Assembly: GCA_041660405.1 (NCBI GenBank)
Contig: JBAZWL010000008.1
Coordinates: forward strand, 62,001 to 126,000
Source: Taibaiella sp041660405
GTDB lineage: Bacteria > Bacteroidota > Bacteroidia > Chitinophagales > Chitinophagaceae
Reading direction: 5' to 3'
Length of the DNA: 64,000 nt
The translations under genes were made by a program, and so were the position numbers. Within the stretch, counting starts at the first letter, position 1, and each line of letters opens with the position of its first letter. The notes below the pieces were generated by a model. It had not been told where the DNA came from. It worked only from the letters and a program-made list of their open reading frames with translations, and searched no databases. This document shows positions 15,818-24,888 of the stretch, piece after piece.

Positions 15818-16408
15818 TTAACGTGCAAACAATTCTTCTTTTACGCGGTCATCAGTTTTAATAATTGTTCCTGGTTGCATGTTGTCAATTGTTACTGATC
15901 CGATACTATACCGGATGAGTCGCAAGGTAGGAAGATTTACAGAAGCCGTCATTCTGCGCACCTGTCTGTTCTTTCCTTCGGTAAGGGTTAAGGATAACCA
16001 CGACGTGGGTATCTCCTTCCGATATCTTATGGGTGGATTACGTTCCGGAACATCCGGAGCAATCTTCATCCATTCCGCTTTTGCCGGTTTGGTTTTATAA
16101 GGTTTGCCGTCGATGTTTATTACCGTTCCTTGTTGTAGTTTTTTAATAGCGTCAGGTGTTGGTATTCCTTCTACTTGTGCCCAATAAGTTCTTGCATGTA
16201 CAAATAGTGGATTCAGCAAACGATGATTTAATTGTTTATCGTTGGTGAGTAGTAATAAACCTTCACTATCGTAATCAAGTCTGCCTACCGGATATACATC
16301 TTTTCTTATGTCGGAAAAGAAATTTGCGAGCGTTTCTTTATCACCTTCGGCAGAAAACTGTGACATCACTTTAAAGGGTTTATAGAAAAGATAATAGTCA
16401 AAAGGCAT
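15818..16408 (-). CDS. rRNA pseudouridine synthase, RluE/RsuA family
   Basis: 196 residues from ATG 16408 (MPFDYYLFYKPFKVMSQF). The catalytic-aspartate motif is VYPVGRLDYDSEGLLLLTND, followed by the family motifs GKNRQVRRM and LIRYSIG. The S4 domain of RsuA/RluB is missing, as in RluE, which modifies 23S rRNA (U2457 in E. coli). The site modified here is inferred. An orphan terminator hairpin lies about 65 nt upstream on the same strand. Confidence 0.8.
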   Translation of the reverse strand: MPFDYYLFYKPFKVMSQFSAEGDKETLANFFSDIRKDVYPVGRLDYDSEGLLLLTNDKQLNHRLLNPLFVHARTYWAQVEGIPTPDAIKKLQQGTVINIDGKPYKTKPAKAEWMKIAPDVPERNPPIRYRKEIPTSWLSLTLTEGKNRQVRRMTASVNLPTLRLIRYSIGSVTIDNMQPGTIIKTDDRVKEELFAR

Positions 16409-16471
16409 ATACACAAGTAAATTAGGTATAATAAAATGCCTTACCAGCAAGGCTTTCAGCTTCTTTAAAAG

Positions 16472-16500
16472 AAAAAGCCCGGCATTTTTACTGCCGGGAC
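16472..16500 (-). terminator. Orphan terminator upstream of the RluE-like gene
   Basis: On the minus strand CCCGGCA/TGCCGGG (16478-16484 with 16492-16498) is followed by CTTTTTCTTTT. No coding gene precedes it on that strand, since the next gene is divergent. It may end a small RNA from the AT-rich 16501-16766 gap or attenuate the downstream gene. No ORF is seen in this gap. Confidence 0.5.
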
Positions 16501-16766
16501 TTTTATGAGGAGGGGTTAGTAAGCTCTAATGTTTACACAATATTAATAAGTATTTTTTTGTTTGAAAAATTTTTCGAAAAAAAATATTCACAAAAGACAA
16601 AAAAATGTGGATAACCTTAAATGCGTTTTGATGAAAATGATATAGATTTTTATACCAAAAAAACATTTTTCATCACGTAATGCAACAATAATAATTCACG
16701 AAGTTGTCATTTTATACAGACATATATCCGCCTTAAGCAGATACCCGTATTCTCATTAGGGCACAG

Positions 16767-16774
16767 TATCTTTG
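16767..16774 (+). promoter_or_regulatory. -7 promoter box of the lpxD-like gene
   Basis: TATCTTTG matches TAnnTTTG, 22 nt upstream of the ATG. Confidence 0.5.
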
Positions 16775-16796
16775 CATCTTTCAAAAGAATATAAAC

Positions 16797-17741
16797 ATGC
16801 GTTTTGATACTCCGATAACAGCAGCCTGGATTGCAACATATATAGATGCCCGATTGATAGGTGACGGCAATGCTTTGGCTACAGGCATCAATGAAATTCA
16901 TAAAGTTGAAGCTGGCGATATTTCCTTTGTCGATTTTGAGAAATACTACAATAAATGTTTGCAGTCCGCAGCTACTTTTATTATTATCAATAAAGAAGTT
17001 CCTGCTCCTCCTAGTAAAGTATTGTTTGTATGTGATGATCCGTTTGAGGCGTATGTAAAGCTGGTAAAACGTTTTCGCCCATTTGAACCAGCCAATCAAT
17101 TGATCGGTGACAGTGCTGTAATTGGCGAAGGATCACACTTGCAGCCAGGCGTATTTGTGGGCAATCATGTTGTTATAGGCAAAGGCTGTCTTATTCATCC
17201 AAACGTAACTATCTATGATCATACTATTATCGGCGACAATGTAATTATACATGCTGGTAGTGTAATAGGCGCTGATGCTTATTATTATAAAAGAAGAAAG
17301 GAACGTGTATCACAATATGATAAACTGGAAAGTTGTGGAAGGGTTATCATTCATGATGATGTGGAGATAGGCGCTGGTACTACAATTGATAAAGGTGTAA
17401 GTGGTGATACCATTATAGGGCAAGGTACTAAAATAGATAATCATGTGCATATAGGTCATGGTGCAGTAATAGGTAAGAATTGTTTGTTTGCAGCACAGGT
17501 TGGCATTGGCGGTAAAGCTATTATTGAAGATGAAGTAATTCTTTGGGGACAGGTAGGTGTAAGTAAAGATCTCACTATAGGTAAAGGTGCTGTTGTATAT
17601 GCACAAAGCGGAGTAGCATCATCCATAGAGGGTGGTAAAACATATTTCGGCTCGCCGGTAGAAGATGCTAAAACAAAAATGAGAGAGCTTAACTGGATTA
17701 AACGTATTCCCGAAATATGGGAGAAGATTATGAACGCATAA
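16797..17741 (+). CDS. LpxD-like UDP-3-O-acylglucosamine N-acyltransferase
   Basis: 314 residues. The N-terminal uridine-binding-like domain (about 1-100) has GINEIHKVEAGDISFV. A left-handed beta helix of hexapeptide repeats follows (about 102-285: IGDSAVIGEGSHLQPGVFVG, IGKGCLIHPNVTIYD and others). The catalytic histidine position is H221 in IDNHVHIGHGAVIG. The C-terminal helix contains IKRIPEIW. LpxD adds the N-linked 3-hydroxyacyl chain in lipid A synthesis. It is shorter than the usual ~340-residue LpxD and not next to lpxA/lpxC/fabZ, so it may be a second, specialised copy. Confidence 0.75.
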   Translation: MRFDTPITAAWIATYIDARLIGDGNALATGINEIHKVEAGDISFVDFEKYYNKCLQSAATFIIINKEVPAPPSKVLFVCDDPFEAYVKLVKRFRPFEPANQLIGDSAVIGEGSHLQPGVFVGNHVVIGKGCLIHPNVTIYDHTIIGDNVIIHAGSVIGADAYYYKRRKERVSQYDKLESCGRVIIHDDVEIGAGTTIDKGVSGDTIIGQGTKIDNHVHIGHGAVIGKNCLFAAQVGIGGKAIIEDEVILWGQVGVSKDLTIGKGAVVYAQSGVASSIEGGKTYFGSPVEDAKTKMRELNWIKRIPEIWEKIMNA

Positions 17742-17760
17742 TGTTCAGATTCTTTAAAGA

Positions 17761-17798
17761 AAACCGGCTGATGTATTTACATCAGCCGGTTTTTAGTT
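17761..17798 (+). terminator. Terminator after the lpxD-like gene
   Basis: 14-15-bp perfect stem with arms AAACCGGCTGATGT, tiny loop, followed by TTTTT. It serves the + strand gene and sits between convergent genes. Confidence 0.8.
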
Positions 17799-17813
17799 AG
17801 AAGGTCAGGAGGT

Positions 17814-18656
17814 TTATTTACCAATATCGTTAGCGTCAAGTAGTTTTTGCAGAAGCTCAAGGCGAATCTTTCTCAGGTCTTTTGTAGTGTCAGTAGTTGT
17901 AAAGTTCATGGCGAAGAAATAAGGATGTGGTATAGCCTCCAGCTTGCCGGTTTCAACGTGTTTCAGTTCCTCAGACTTTTCTACAAAACCAACGATCCAT
18001 AGCAAGTTAGAATTGTTGGAATTATTCCAACCGGTTTTATAATAAAGCTTGTAATTATTACTTTGCTTTTGCAACATCATACCTCTTACAATCCTTTGTG
18101 ACCGTTCGCTGAACGGAAGTTCGCCATGATACAATCTTTTTACAAAACCTACCTGTTCATCGGCGGAGATCAGTAAAGTATTATTGAGCCAGAACTGGTC
18201 AATAGAATCACCAGTCTTCATATTCCCATACTTTACAGTATCCAGGTAGTGTTGCATGTTTTTCATACCAATGCGCCTTGCCAGCTCCTGGTAATAAGGA
18301 AGGGCGCTTACTTTAAAGGCCTGGGCCATAGTCAGATCTTTATTCCAGTCTTCATTCCACCGTTTAATGCTGTCCCATTTGATCACCAGTTGTTCATCGG
18401 GAGCCACACCTGTTTCCAGGCCGACAAGAGAATTGAAAATTTTAAATGTAGAGGCAGGAGATAATTGCTTTGCACATCTTTCTTTATTGTAATAATGTGC
18501 TATCTCTTTATTATTGTCATACACCTCGAAGCAGCCATCTACCTGGTATTCGTCAAAGTATTTTTTCCATTCAGGATGTTCTTTAATCCTGATATCAGAA
18601 CAGGAAGTAGCGAATGCTATAATAAACAGCCCGGAAAGCAACAGGAAATTTCTCAT
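17814..18656 (-). CDS. Class D (OXA-type) beta-lactamase, lipoprotein
   Basis: 280 residues. A lipoprotein signal with lipobox FATSC (Cys19) predicts membrane attachment. Active-site motifs of class D serine beta-lactamases are present: S69-T70-F71-K72 in LSPASTFKIF, S117-A118-L119 in KVSALPYYQE (usual form S-x-V), Y143-G-N in VKYGN, and K207-T-G in YYKTGW. The enzyme would acylate and hydrolyse beta-lactams through the STFK serine. The SxL variant and the lipid anchor set it apart from well-known clinical OXA enzymes. The neighbours are core genes and no mobile element is adjacent, suggesting a resident chromosomal gene. Substrate range cannot be read from the sequence. Confidence 0.85.
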   Translation of the reverse strand: MRNFLLLSGLFIIAFATSCSDIRIKEHPEWKKYFDEYQVDGCFEVYDNNKEIAHYYNKERCAKQLSPASTFKIFNSLVGLETGVAPDEQLVIKWDSIKRWNEDWNKDLTMAQAFKVSALPYYQELARRIGMKNMQHYLDTVKYGNMKTGDSIDQFWLNNTLLISADEQVGFVKRLYHGELPFSERSQRIVRGMMLQKQSNNYKLYYKTGWNNSNNSNLLWIVGFVEKSEELKHVETGKLEAIPHPYFFAMNFTTTDTTKDLRKIRLELLQKLLDANDIGK

Positions 18657-18762
18657 TATAATTGCAGATTATGATTTTCGCTGCGAAATTAGTTCATCTC
18701 ACGAATAAGAAGCAATTGATTTTTGATTAAAGTCTTTCCTGAATGTGAGCTTTGGTCAATTG

Positions 18763-18797
18763 TATAAAAAATAAGGGCTGAAATTTTCAGCCCTTAT
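18763..18797 (-). terminator. Terminator after the DUF2723 gene
   Basis: 14-bp stem (AATAAGGGCTGAAA and complement, 18770-18797). On the minus strand it runs into TTATTTTTTATA. Confidence 0.75.
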
Positions 18798-18820
18798 TGT
18801 CAACGCATAAAAATCCCCTT

Positions 18821-21800
18821 TTACTTAAGCGGCATATTCAATTTTTGAGCCCCGGCTACTAATGCTTTATTCCATAACTCAGCATTGGCCATATCCCCTG
18901 CCTGTGCCGCTGTCTGTGACAGAAACTGGATAGCACCCAGGCTAGGCCTTCCATCAACGTCTATGGCAAGGCTCTTTTTTGAATCATCGCTGATGTTAGC
19001 TATGTAATTAATCATTTTTTCACTGTCTCTTACGATAATATCTGCATATTTTTTTGCTTTGTCTTTAGCACCGGCGTTGTAATAAGCAGCAATAACACTC
19101 CACATGCTCTGGTCGTATTGGTAAGACTCGTAAGTAATGTTCGATGTTATTTTATCCAGAAGCCTTATTGCATCTGCTTTTCTACCTTCACGTATCAGCG
19201 CTTCAGCAACTTTGGCACCACTAAAACGATACGTCATCATCATCGTTTTATTCTTTTCATCGAAGTAAATATTCTTTTTGTCCGAACCACCCCAAAGGAA
19301 CTTTTTAGTATAAAGATCAAGGCTCTTGTTAGTATTCACCATTTGGGGAGCTCCTGTTTCAGGAGAGGATCCTGCAGTACGGATAGGCACCAGTTTATTG
19401 GCTACGCCTTCCATTTGAATATATTCATCAAGTCCCTGGAAGTCGCTTCCACCAGCGAATCCGGCACTAAAGTAAATAGGGCGTTTCCAACCTTCCTTGG
19501 CTATACCGGCAATGATGTTTAACATCGCCAGGTCTGGTTTATAAAGTTGCTCTTTAGGATATTTAAACATGATCTGATCAGCAATCTTTGCAGAGTCCGA
19601 TGCAGCCACCCATCCATTGCGGAGCACAGCAGCTTTATTTACCGGCACAGAAAGGTTTTGTGTAGGCAATACATTATAAGAGTCACCGGATTGGCTTTGT
19701 ACCTGTGCTCTTGGGTCATCCAGTACAGTAAATTTTAACGCTTCTTCCAGATCCACATACTTGTCAGCAGGTATGCCAGGATATGGTTTATAGACCACCA
19801 CATTCCTTTTATCTGCTTCGTACTGTTCCGGTTTCCATATCATAGGGACAGCATCTGCAGTGTTTGTTTTGTGATTAAGCTGATCTATATACCAGTCAAT
19901 GCCTAACAAGCTAAGGTTAACGATACGCACATCCTGACGATAACCTTCAATCTCCTGCATATACCACAGCGGGTAAGTATCATTGTCACCTACGGTAAAG
20001 AGAATTGCATTACTATCACAACTGCTCAATACATTATATGCAGTGGAACGTGCAATTGATTTTTGAGAGCGGTCGTGATCATCCCAATTCTGACAAGCCA
20101 TCAATACCGGTACGGCAAGTATTGTAATTGCAGTAGCAGCTATAGGAGCTGCAGCTCCTTGCTTTAGTACTTTACGAAGCCAGTCTGCAACCATAAGCAC
20201 TCCAAGGCCTATCCATATTGCAAAAGCATAAGTAGCTCCTGCATAGGCATAGTCTCTTTCGCGGGGTTGTTGCGGTGTATTATTAAGATAAATAACAATA
20301 GCCAGGCCGGTAAAAAAGAATAGTAATCCTACAATGGTACCGTCTCTTTTATTTCGGTTGAATTGATATACCAATCCTAGTACACCCAGTATGAGTGGTA
20401 AGAAATAAAGCTGATTGCGGGCATGGTTATTTTTGTAATAATCAGGCATCTCATCTATGTCTCCACGTCCCATCATCTTATCTATAGGCTTTATGCCCGA
20501 TATCCAGTTTCCGTTTTGTGGTTCACCAAAGCTGCTGCCCGCAAAGTCATTTTGCCGGCCGGCATAGTTCCACATAAAGTAACGCCACCACATCCAGTTC
20601 ACCTGGTATTTGAAAAAGAAAGAATAATTGTCGGAAGCTGTAGGTCTGTCTGTTTCGCTCAATCCTAAATACCGCTGGTAGAAAGATGCATGCCCTGCAT
20701 CGTAAATTCTCGGAAAAATTCGTTTTTGATCCGATGGATAGGAAGCATCGGCATACCGGGTTCCTACTAATTCGTATTTAGTTTTTCCGTCCTTAGTTTT
20801 TTCTGAATATACAGGCTTACCTTCTCCCCGGCCATTAGGTTCAGAGTTGTAATCCGGACCGGTTACAATGGGTTGAGATCCGTATTGTTCCCGTTGCAGG
20901 TAAGATAGCAAACTCAACACATCATCCGGATTGGTCATGTCGATAGGTACATCGGCACGGGAACGAATAATGATACACACATAGCTTGAATAACCGATCA
21001 GGGCAAATACAATGCACAACATGCTCATGTGCAGTATTTGTTTGCCTTTCTTTTTTGCCCAGAGAATAACAAATGCCAACACCGCAATTAGCAATGCAAT
21101 GAAAAATAAAGCACCACTATCCAATGGAAGACCAAAACTATTAACAAACAAAAACTCAAATTTGGAAGCAAGGATAGGAATACCCTGAATAAGCCCTACC
21201 TGTACTGAGCCCAGCAGAACACAACCTAATACAAACGCAATGATACTGCCAGGAAGTGTAGCTTTATACCGACGAAAATAATAAACCATAGCAAGTGCCG
21301 GAATGGTGAGCAAATTCAGCAAATGGACACCAATAGACAAACCCATGAGGTAAGAGATCAATACCAGCCAACGATCGGCATGCGGGGCATCTGCATTATG
21401 TTCCCATTTTAAAATAGCCCAGAAAACGATGGCCGTAAAGAAAGAAGATGTAGCGTAGACCTCCGCCTCAACAGCTGAAAACCAGAAAGTATCAGAGAAG
21501 GTATAGGTCAATGCACCTACTATTCCAGCGCCCATAATAGCAATAAGGTTGCTTTTGGTCAGTTCTTCATCGGTTTTTACCAATAATTTTTTGGCAAAAT
21601 GGGTAATAGTCCAAAAGAGGAACAAAATAGTAAGGCCACTGGTAAGTGCCGAAAGGCTGTTAATACTGGCCGCTACATTCAATGGGCCGGAAAACATGCC
21701 AAACATTCTCCCAAGCAACATAAATAAAGGCGCACCGGGCGAGTGGCCCACTTCAAGGCGATATGCAGTGGAAAGGAATTCACCACAGTCCCAGAAACTG

Positions 21801-21889
21801 ACCGTGCGTTCCATCGTAATTAAATAAACAAAGAAGGCGATGGCGAATACAAACCAGCCGGTTATGTTGTTTATTTTCTTAAAATTCAT
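18821..21889 (-). CDS. DUF2723 membrane protein (TMEM260-like glycosyltransferase family)
   Basis: 1022 residues. The N-terminal half has about 12 membrane helices with the DUF2723 signature RTVSFWDCGEFLSTAYRLEVGHSPGAPLF, written here in parts: RTVSFWDCGEF and EVGHSPGAPLF. The acidic residue in the first periplasmic loop is typical of GT-C-type O-glycosyltransferases. The C-terminal half is soluble and holds NTPQQPRERDYAYAG and TVGDNDTYPLW, then tetratricopeptide-like helices to the end. The eukaryotic relative TMEM260 is an O-mannosyltransferase, and in Bacteroidota the family is suspected in protein O-glycosylation. The specific acceptor is unknown. It is monocistronic. Confidence 0.75.
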   Translation of the reverse strand: MNFKKINNITGWFVFAIAFFVYLITMERTVSFWDCGEFLSTAYRLEVGHSPGAPLFMLLGRMFGMFSGPLNVAASINSLSALTSGLTILFLFWTITHFAKKLLVKTDEELTKSNLIAIMGAGIVGALTYTFSDTFWFSAVEAEVYATSSFFTAIVFWAILKWEHNADAPHADRWLVLISYLMGLSIGVHLLNLLTIPALAMVYYFRRYKATLPGSIIAFVLGCVLLGSVQVGLIQGIPILASKFEFLFVNSFGLPLDSGALFFIALLIAVLAFVILWAKKKGKQILHMSMLCIVFALIGYSSYVCIIIRSRADVPIDMTNPDDVLSLLSYLQREQYGSQPIVTGPDYNSEPNGRGEGKPVYSEKTKDGKTKYELVGTRYADASYPSDQKRIFPRIYDAGHASFYQRYLGLSETDRPTASDNYSFFFKYQVNWMWWRYFMWNYAGRQNDFAGSSFGEPQNGNWISGIKPIDKMMGRGDIDEMPDYYKNNHARNQLYFLPLILGVLGLVYQFNRNKRDGTIVGLLFFFTGLAIVIYLNNTPQQPRERDYAYAGATYAFAIWIGLGVLMVADWLRKVLKQGAAAPIAATAITILAVPVLMACQNWDDHDRSQKSIARSTAYNVLSSCDSNAILFTVGDNDTYPLWYMQEIEGYRQDVRIVNLSLLGIDWYIDQLNHKTNTADAVPMIWKPEQYEADKRNVVVYKPYPGIPADKYVDLEEALKFTVLDDPRAQVQSQSGDSYNVLPTQNLSVPVNKAAVLRNGWVAASDSAKIADQIMFKYPKEQLYKPDLAMLNIIAGIAKEGWKRPIYFSAGFAGGSDFQGLDEYIQMEGVANKLVPIRTAGSSPETGAPQMVNTNKSLDLYTKKFLWGGSDKKNIYFDEKNKTMMMTYRFSGAKVAEALIREGRKADAIRLLDKITSNITYESYQYDQSMWSVIAAYYNAGAKDKAKKYADIIVRDSEKMINYIANISDDSKKSLAIDVDGRPSLGAIQFLSQTAAQAGDMANAELWNKALVAGAQKLNMPLK

Positions 21890-22057
21890 GTAATCGGAAT
21901 TGAATGTTAGGTTAAAAAGGTTGTAAAGCTAAAGAAATGGGATTGCAGAGCGAAAAATAATAAGCAAAAACTTATAATTATTTGTGAATAAACAGATAAC
22001 AGGGGATACATGGCATAATTTTTGCCTTATCTTTCTGCAAACAAAACACTCAAACGT

Positions 22058-22711
22058 ATGAGAAAATTTAGCTTATTATTGATCGCATGTTGCGGGTTGT
22101 TCGGAGTGAGCAATGTTAACGCACAACTTCAGAAGGGTAATTTAATGGTAGGTGCTAACCTGGCTGATCTTGGATTAAGACTTCAGAACGGAAACACCAG
22201 GATATCCTTTAATATAAGCCCTAAATTGGGATATTTTATCCGGGACAATATCGCTATCGGTGGCGAAGTTGGACTTGGTTTTGATCATCAGTCTGTAAGC
22301 AGCATTAGTACAAATGAGATAAATTATAAGATTGGTGCTTTTGGAAGGTACTATATCAGTGATCCAAGAGCAATATTGTTAAAACACAGCCGTTTTTTCA
22401 TTGAGGCAAACACAGGAATTACTGGCAACAACGTAAAAACAGAAGGTGCTGCATCGGTAACAACTAATGGCTTAGGCTTAGGTGTGGGTCCTGGTGTTAC
22501 TTACTTCATTACACCTAATATCGGTTTGGAAGCATTGTTGAAATATGACCTGGGTGTAGGTTTTGGCAGTTCCACTACTACACATAATTTTAGTATCGGT
22601 GTAGGTTTCCAGATCTATTTGCCTACTAAAAAGGCGCGTTCTCTCTATAACGAAGCCTCTGGAGAAGTTAAACAGAAAATGAAAAAAGATAAAGAAGACG
22701 CGGAAGATTAA
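22058..22711 (+). CDS. Outer-membrane beta-barrel protein
   Basis: 217 residues from ATG 22058, which opens the signal peptide MRKFSLLLIACCGLFGVSNVNAQ. The mature part alternates hydrophobic residues with Gly (LMVGANLADLGLRL, KLGYFIRDNIAIGGEVGLGF, IGAFGRYYIS, FFIEANTGITG, GLGVGPGVTYFITPNIGLEAL, FSIGVGFQIYL), typical of small OmpA-like or OprF-like barrels with about eight strands. The basic C-terminal tail KQKMKKDKEDAED is unusual after the last strand. Function unknown. Confidence 0.75.
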   Translation: MRKFSLLLIACCGLFGVSNVNAQLQKGNLMVGANLADLGLRLQNGNTRISFNISPKLGYFIRDNIAIGGEVGLGFDHQSVSSISTNEINYKIGAFGRYYISDPRAILLKHSRFFIEANTGITGNNVKTEGAASVTTNGLGLGVGPGVTYFITPNIGLEALLKYDLGVGFGSSTTTHNFSIGVGFQIYLPTKKARSLYNEASGEVKQKMKKDKEDAED

Positions 22712-22750
22712 TATCCTTCCATCCTTTTGAACCAATCAACGAAATAATGA

Positions 22751-22783
22751 AGAGGCTATCCGGATTCCGGGTAGCCTCTTTTG
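22751..22783 (+). terminator. Terminator after the outer-membrane protein gene
   Basis: 13-bp stem (22751-22763 with 22767-22779, one G-T pair) followed by TTTT. Confidence 0.75.
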
Positions 22784-22885
22784 TGCATTTAGGCAATTTA
22801 TTTATCCAAAACTATAATTTACCTTCATTTACATGTCAGTATTGTAGTGTGACCGAAAATTGCTGTTCGCCTGATGAATATTACC

Positions 22886-22893
22886 TACCTTTG
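22886..22893 (+). promoter_or_regulatory. -7 promoter box of yidC
   Basis: TACCTTTG, 26 nt before the yidC ATG. A TTG lies 23 nt upstream at 22860-22862. Confidence 0.5.
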
Positions 22894-22919
22894 CGCACAA
22901 AATTTTCAGTAATATATTC

Positions 22920-24755
22920 ATGGATCGTAATTCAATTATCGGGTTTGTGCTCTTACTCGCTTTAGGTGGCGGGTATCTTTTATGGAACAACCACGAGCAA
23001 AAATTATACCTCGAGCAAAAACAGACTGATTCCATTGCCAGGGCTGCCACTCAAAAACCACTAACGCCACAACAACAAATTGCCGCACCATTGGATACAG
23101 TGGCGAAAGCAGTGGATTCTACTTTACCCCCTGCTTTCAGAGGTACTGCATCTACAGTAGCTTTGTCTAATGGAGAATTGAATCTTCAATTCACTACGAA
23201 AGGTGGTTTCCCTGTTCAGGCTAATCTGGATAGTTTCAAAACTTATGGAGGAGCGCCGCTTGCTATATTTAAAGGAGAAAAAGGAAATAAACTATCGTTC
23301 AACATACCGGTTAATGGCAAGACAATTTCCACAGATCAATTATACTTCACTCCCGAAATTACAGCACTTCCCGAAGGTGGGAAACAGCTAAGAATGACTG
23401 CTACAGTTGCTCCTGGACAAAGTATAGTATTGGATTACGCTATTCCTAAAAAAGGATATATGCTTAAAGCCAATCTTCGCCTGATAGGTTTACAACAAGA
23501 TCTTGCAACTATTCAGAGCATACCGGTAATCTGGAATACCGAAATACTGCATACCGAAAAAGACCTGAAAAATGAACGCCTTAATATGCAGGTACATTAC
23601 CGCATGAAAGATGGTGAACATGATTATTATACCGTATCCCGTACGCCAACCAAAACCCTGGATCAGCCGGTGAATTGGATGAGCGCACGTAGCCACTTTT
23701 TCAACAGCACGCTGATAGCTGATGATGCCTTTAAAACCGGAAGCTTTGATGGTAAAGAACCGGAAAAGGATACCAGTATTGTAGCAACAAACACCAGCGC
23801 ATTCCAGATTCCGGTAAAAGCATCTAATGACTTTTCTTTTGGATTCAGCTGGTACATGGGCCCTAATGATTACAAACTCCTTAAGTCTTATAAAATAGAC
23901 ATGGAAGAAATGATCCCGCTTGGTGTCGGACCTTTCTTCTTTGTAAAATACATCAGCAAATGGATGATCATTCCAATATTTGATGTGCTAAGTCAATTCA
24001 TCAGCAGCTTTGGTTTAATTATTATTTGCCTTACGCTTATCATTCGTTTATTAACATCTTTCTTTACGTATAAAAGCTATTTGTCTTCGGCCAAAATGCG
24101 TGTATTGAAACCGGAGCTGGATGAGTTACGTGCAAAGTATGGCGATAACCAACAGCAAATGGGTATGGAACAAATGAAACTGTATCGTACAGCTGGTGTA
24201 AATCCATTAGGCGGCTGTCTTCCAATGTTGTTGCAGATGCCGTTCCTATTGTCTGTATACTATTTTATCCCTACAGCTATTCAGTTACGTCAGTCGCATT
24301 TCCTTTGGTCCAATGACCTTTCTACTTACGATTCCATACTTAATCTTGGGTTCAGCATTCCTTTCTATGGTGATCACGTAAGTTTGTTCACGTTATTGAT
24401 GACGGCTTCAAGTTTGTGGTTGGCTATTTATAATAAAAACATGACTGCCGGAGCACCGGGAGGTAATGATGCTAATGCGCAAATGTTAAAGTACATGCCT
24501 TACATCATGCCATTCCTGTTCCTGGGTTGGTTTAATAGTATGGCTGCAGGTCTTACGTTTTACTATACTTTTTCCAACTTGTTAAGTATTTTACAGCAGT
24601 TCGTTATTCAGAAATTTATCATTAACGAAGATAAAATTCACGCGAAAATTAAGGAGAACAGGAACAAACCTGCAACGGCTACTACATCCAAATGGCAGCA
24701 ACGCCTCGATCAGATGCAGAAAGCGCAGGCTGAAAAAATGAAACAGAAAAAGTAA
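22920..24755 (+). CDS. yidC: Membrane protein insertase YidC
   Basis: 611 residues. N-terminal anchor MDRNSIIGFVLLLALGGGYLLW, large periplasmic beta domain (about 60-350), then the conserved insertase core (about 350-575) with YKSYLSSAKMRVLKPELDEL, NPLGGCLPMLLQMPFLLSVY and FLGWFNSMAAGLTFYYTFSNLLSILQQ. The basic tail ends KAQAEKMKQKK. YidC inserts inner-membrane proteins with or without SecYEG. A -7 box precedes it and a hairpin follows. Confidence 0.95.
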   Translation: MDRNSIIGFVLLLALGGGYLLWNNHEQKLYLEQKQTDSIARAATQKPLTPQQQIAAPLDTVAKAVDSTLPPAFRGTASTVALSNGELNLQFTTKGGFPVQANLDSFKTYGGAPLAIFKGEKGNKLSFNIPVNGKTISTDQLYFTPEITALPEGGKQLRMTATVAPGQSIVLDYAIPKKGYMLKANLRLIGLQQDLATIQSIPVIWNTEILHTEKDLKNERLNMQVHYRMKDGEHDYYTVSRTPTKTLDQPVNWMSARSHFFNSTLIADDAFKTGSFDGKEPEKDTSIVATNTSAFQIPVKASNDFSFGFSWYMGPNDYKLLKSYKIDMEEMIPLGVGPFFFVKYISKWMIIPIFDVLSQFISSFGLIIICLTLIIRLLTSFFTYKSYLSSAKMRVLKPELDELRAKYGDNQQQMGMEQMKLYRTAGVNPLGGCLPMLLQMPFLLSVYYFIPTAIQLRQSHFLWSNDLSTYDSILNLGFSIPFYGDHVSLFTLLMTASSLWLAIYNKNMTAGAPGGNDANAQMLKYMPYIMPFLFLGWFNSMAAGLTFYYTFSNLLSILQQFVIQKFIINEDKIHAKIKENRNKPATATTSKWQQRLDQMQKAQAEKMKQKK

Positions 24756-24774
24756 TTTTAATTAGCAAATAGGA

Positions 24775-24833
24775 AAATGTGGAAATTAGCAAATGGTAGT
24801 TCGTATTCTACTTGCTGATTTCCACATTTTTTG
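24775..24833 (+). terminator. Long hairpin after yidC
   Basis: Inverted repeat with arms AAAATGTGGAAATTAGCAA (from 24775) and TTGCTGATTTCCACATTTT (to 24831), one mismatch, followed by TTT. It separates yidC from tadA. Confidence 0.65.
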
Positions 24834-24888
24834 TAATGTCCTTTGCATTTTTACATTGTTCAATTTGCACATTTTCAAATTAAAAACC

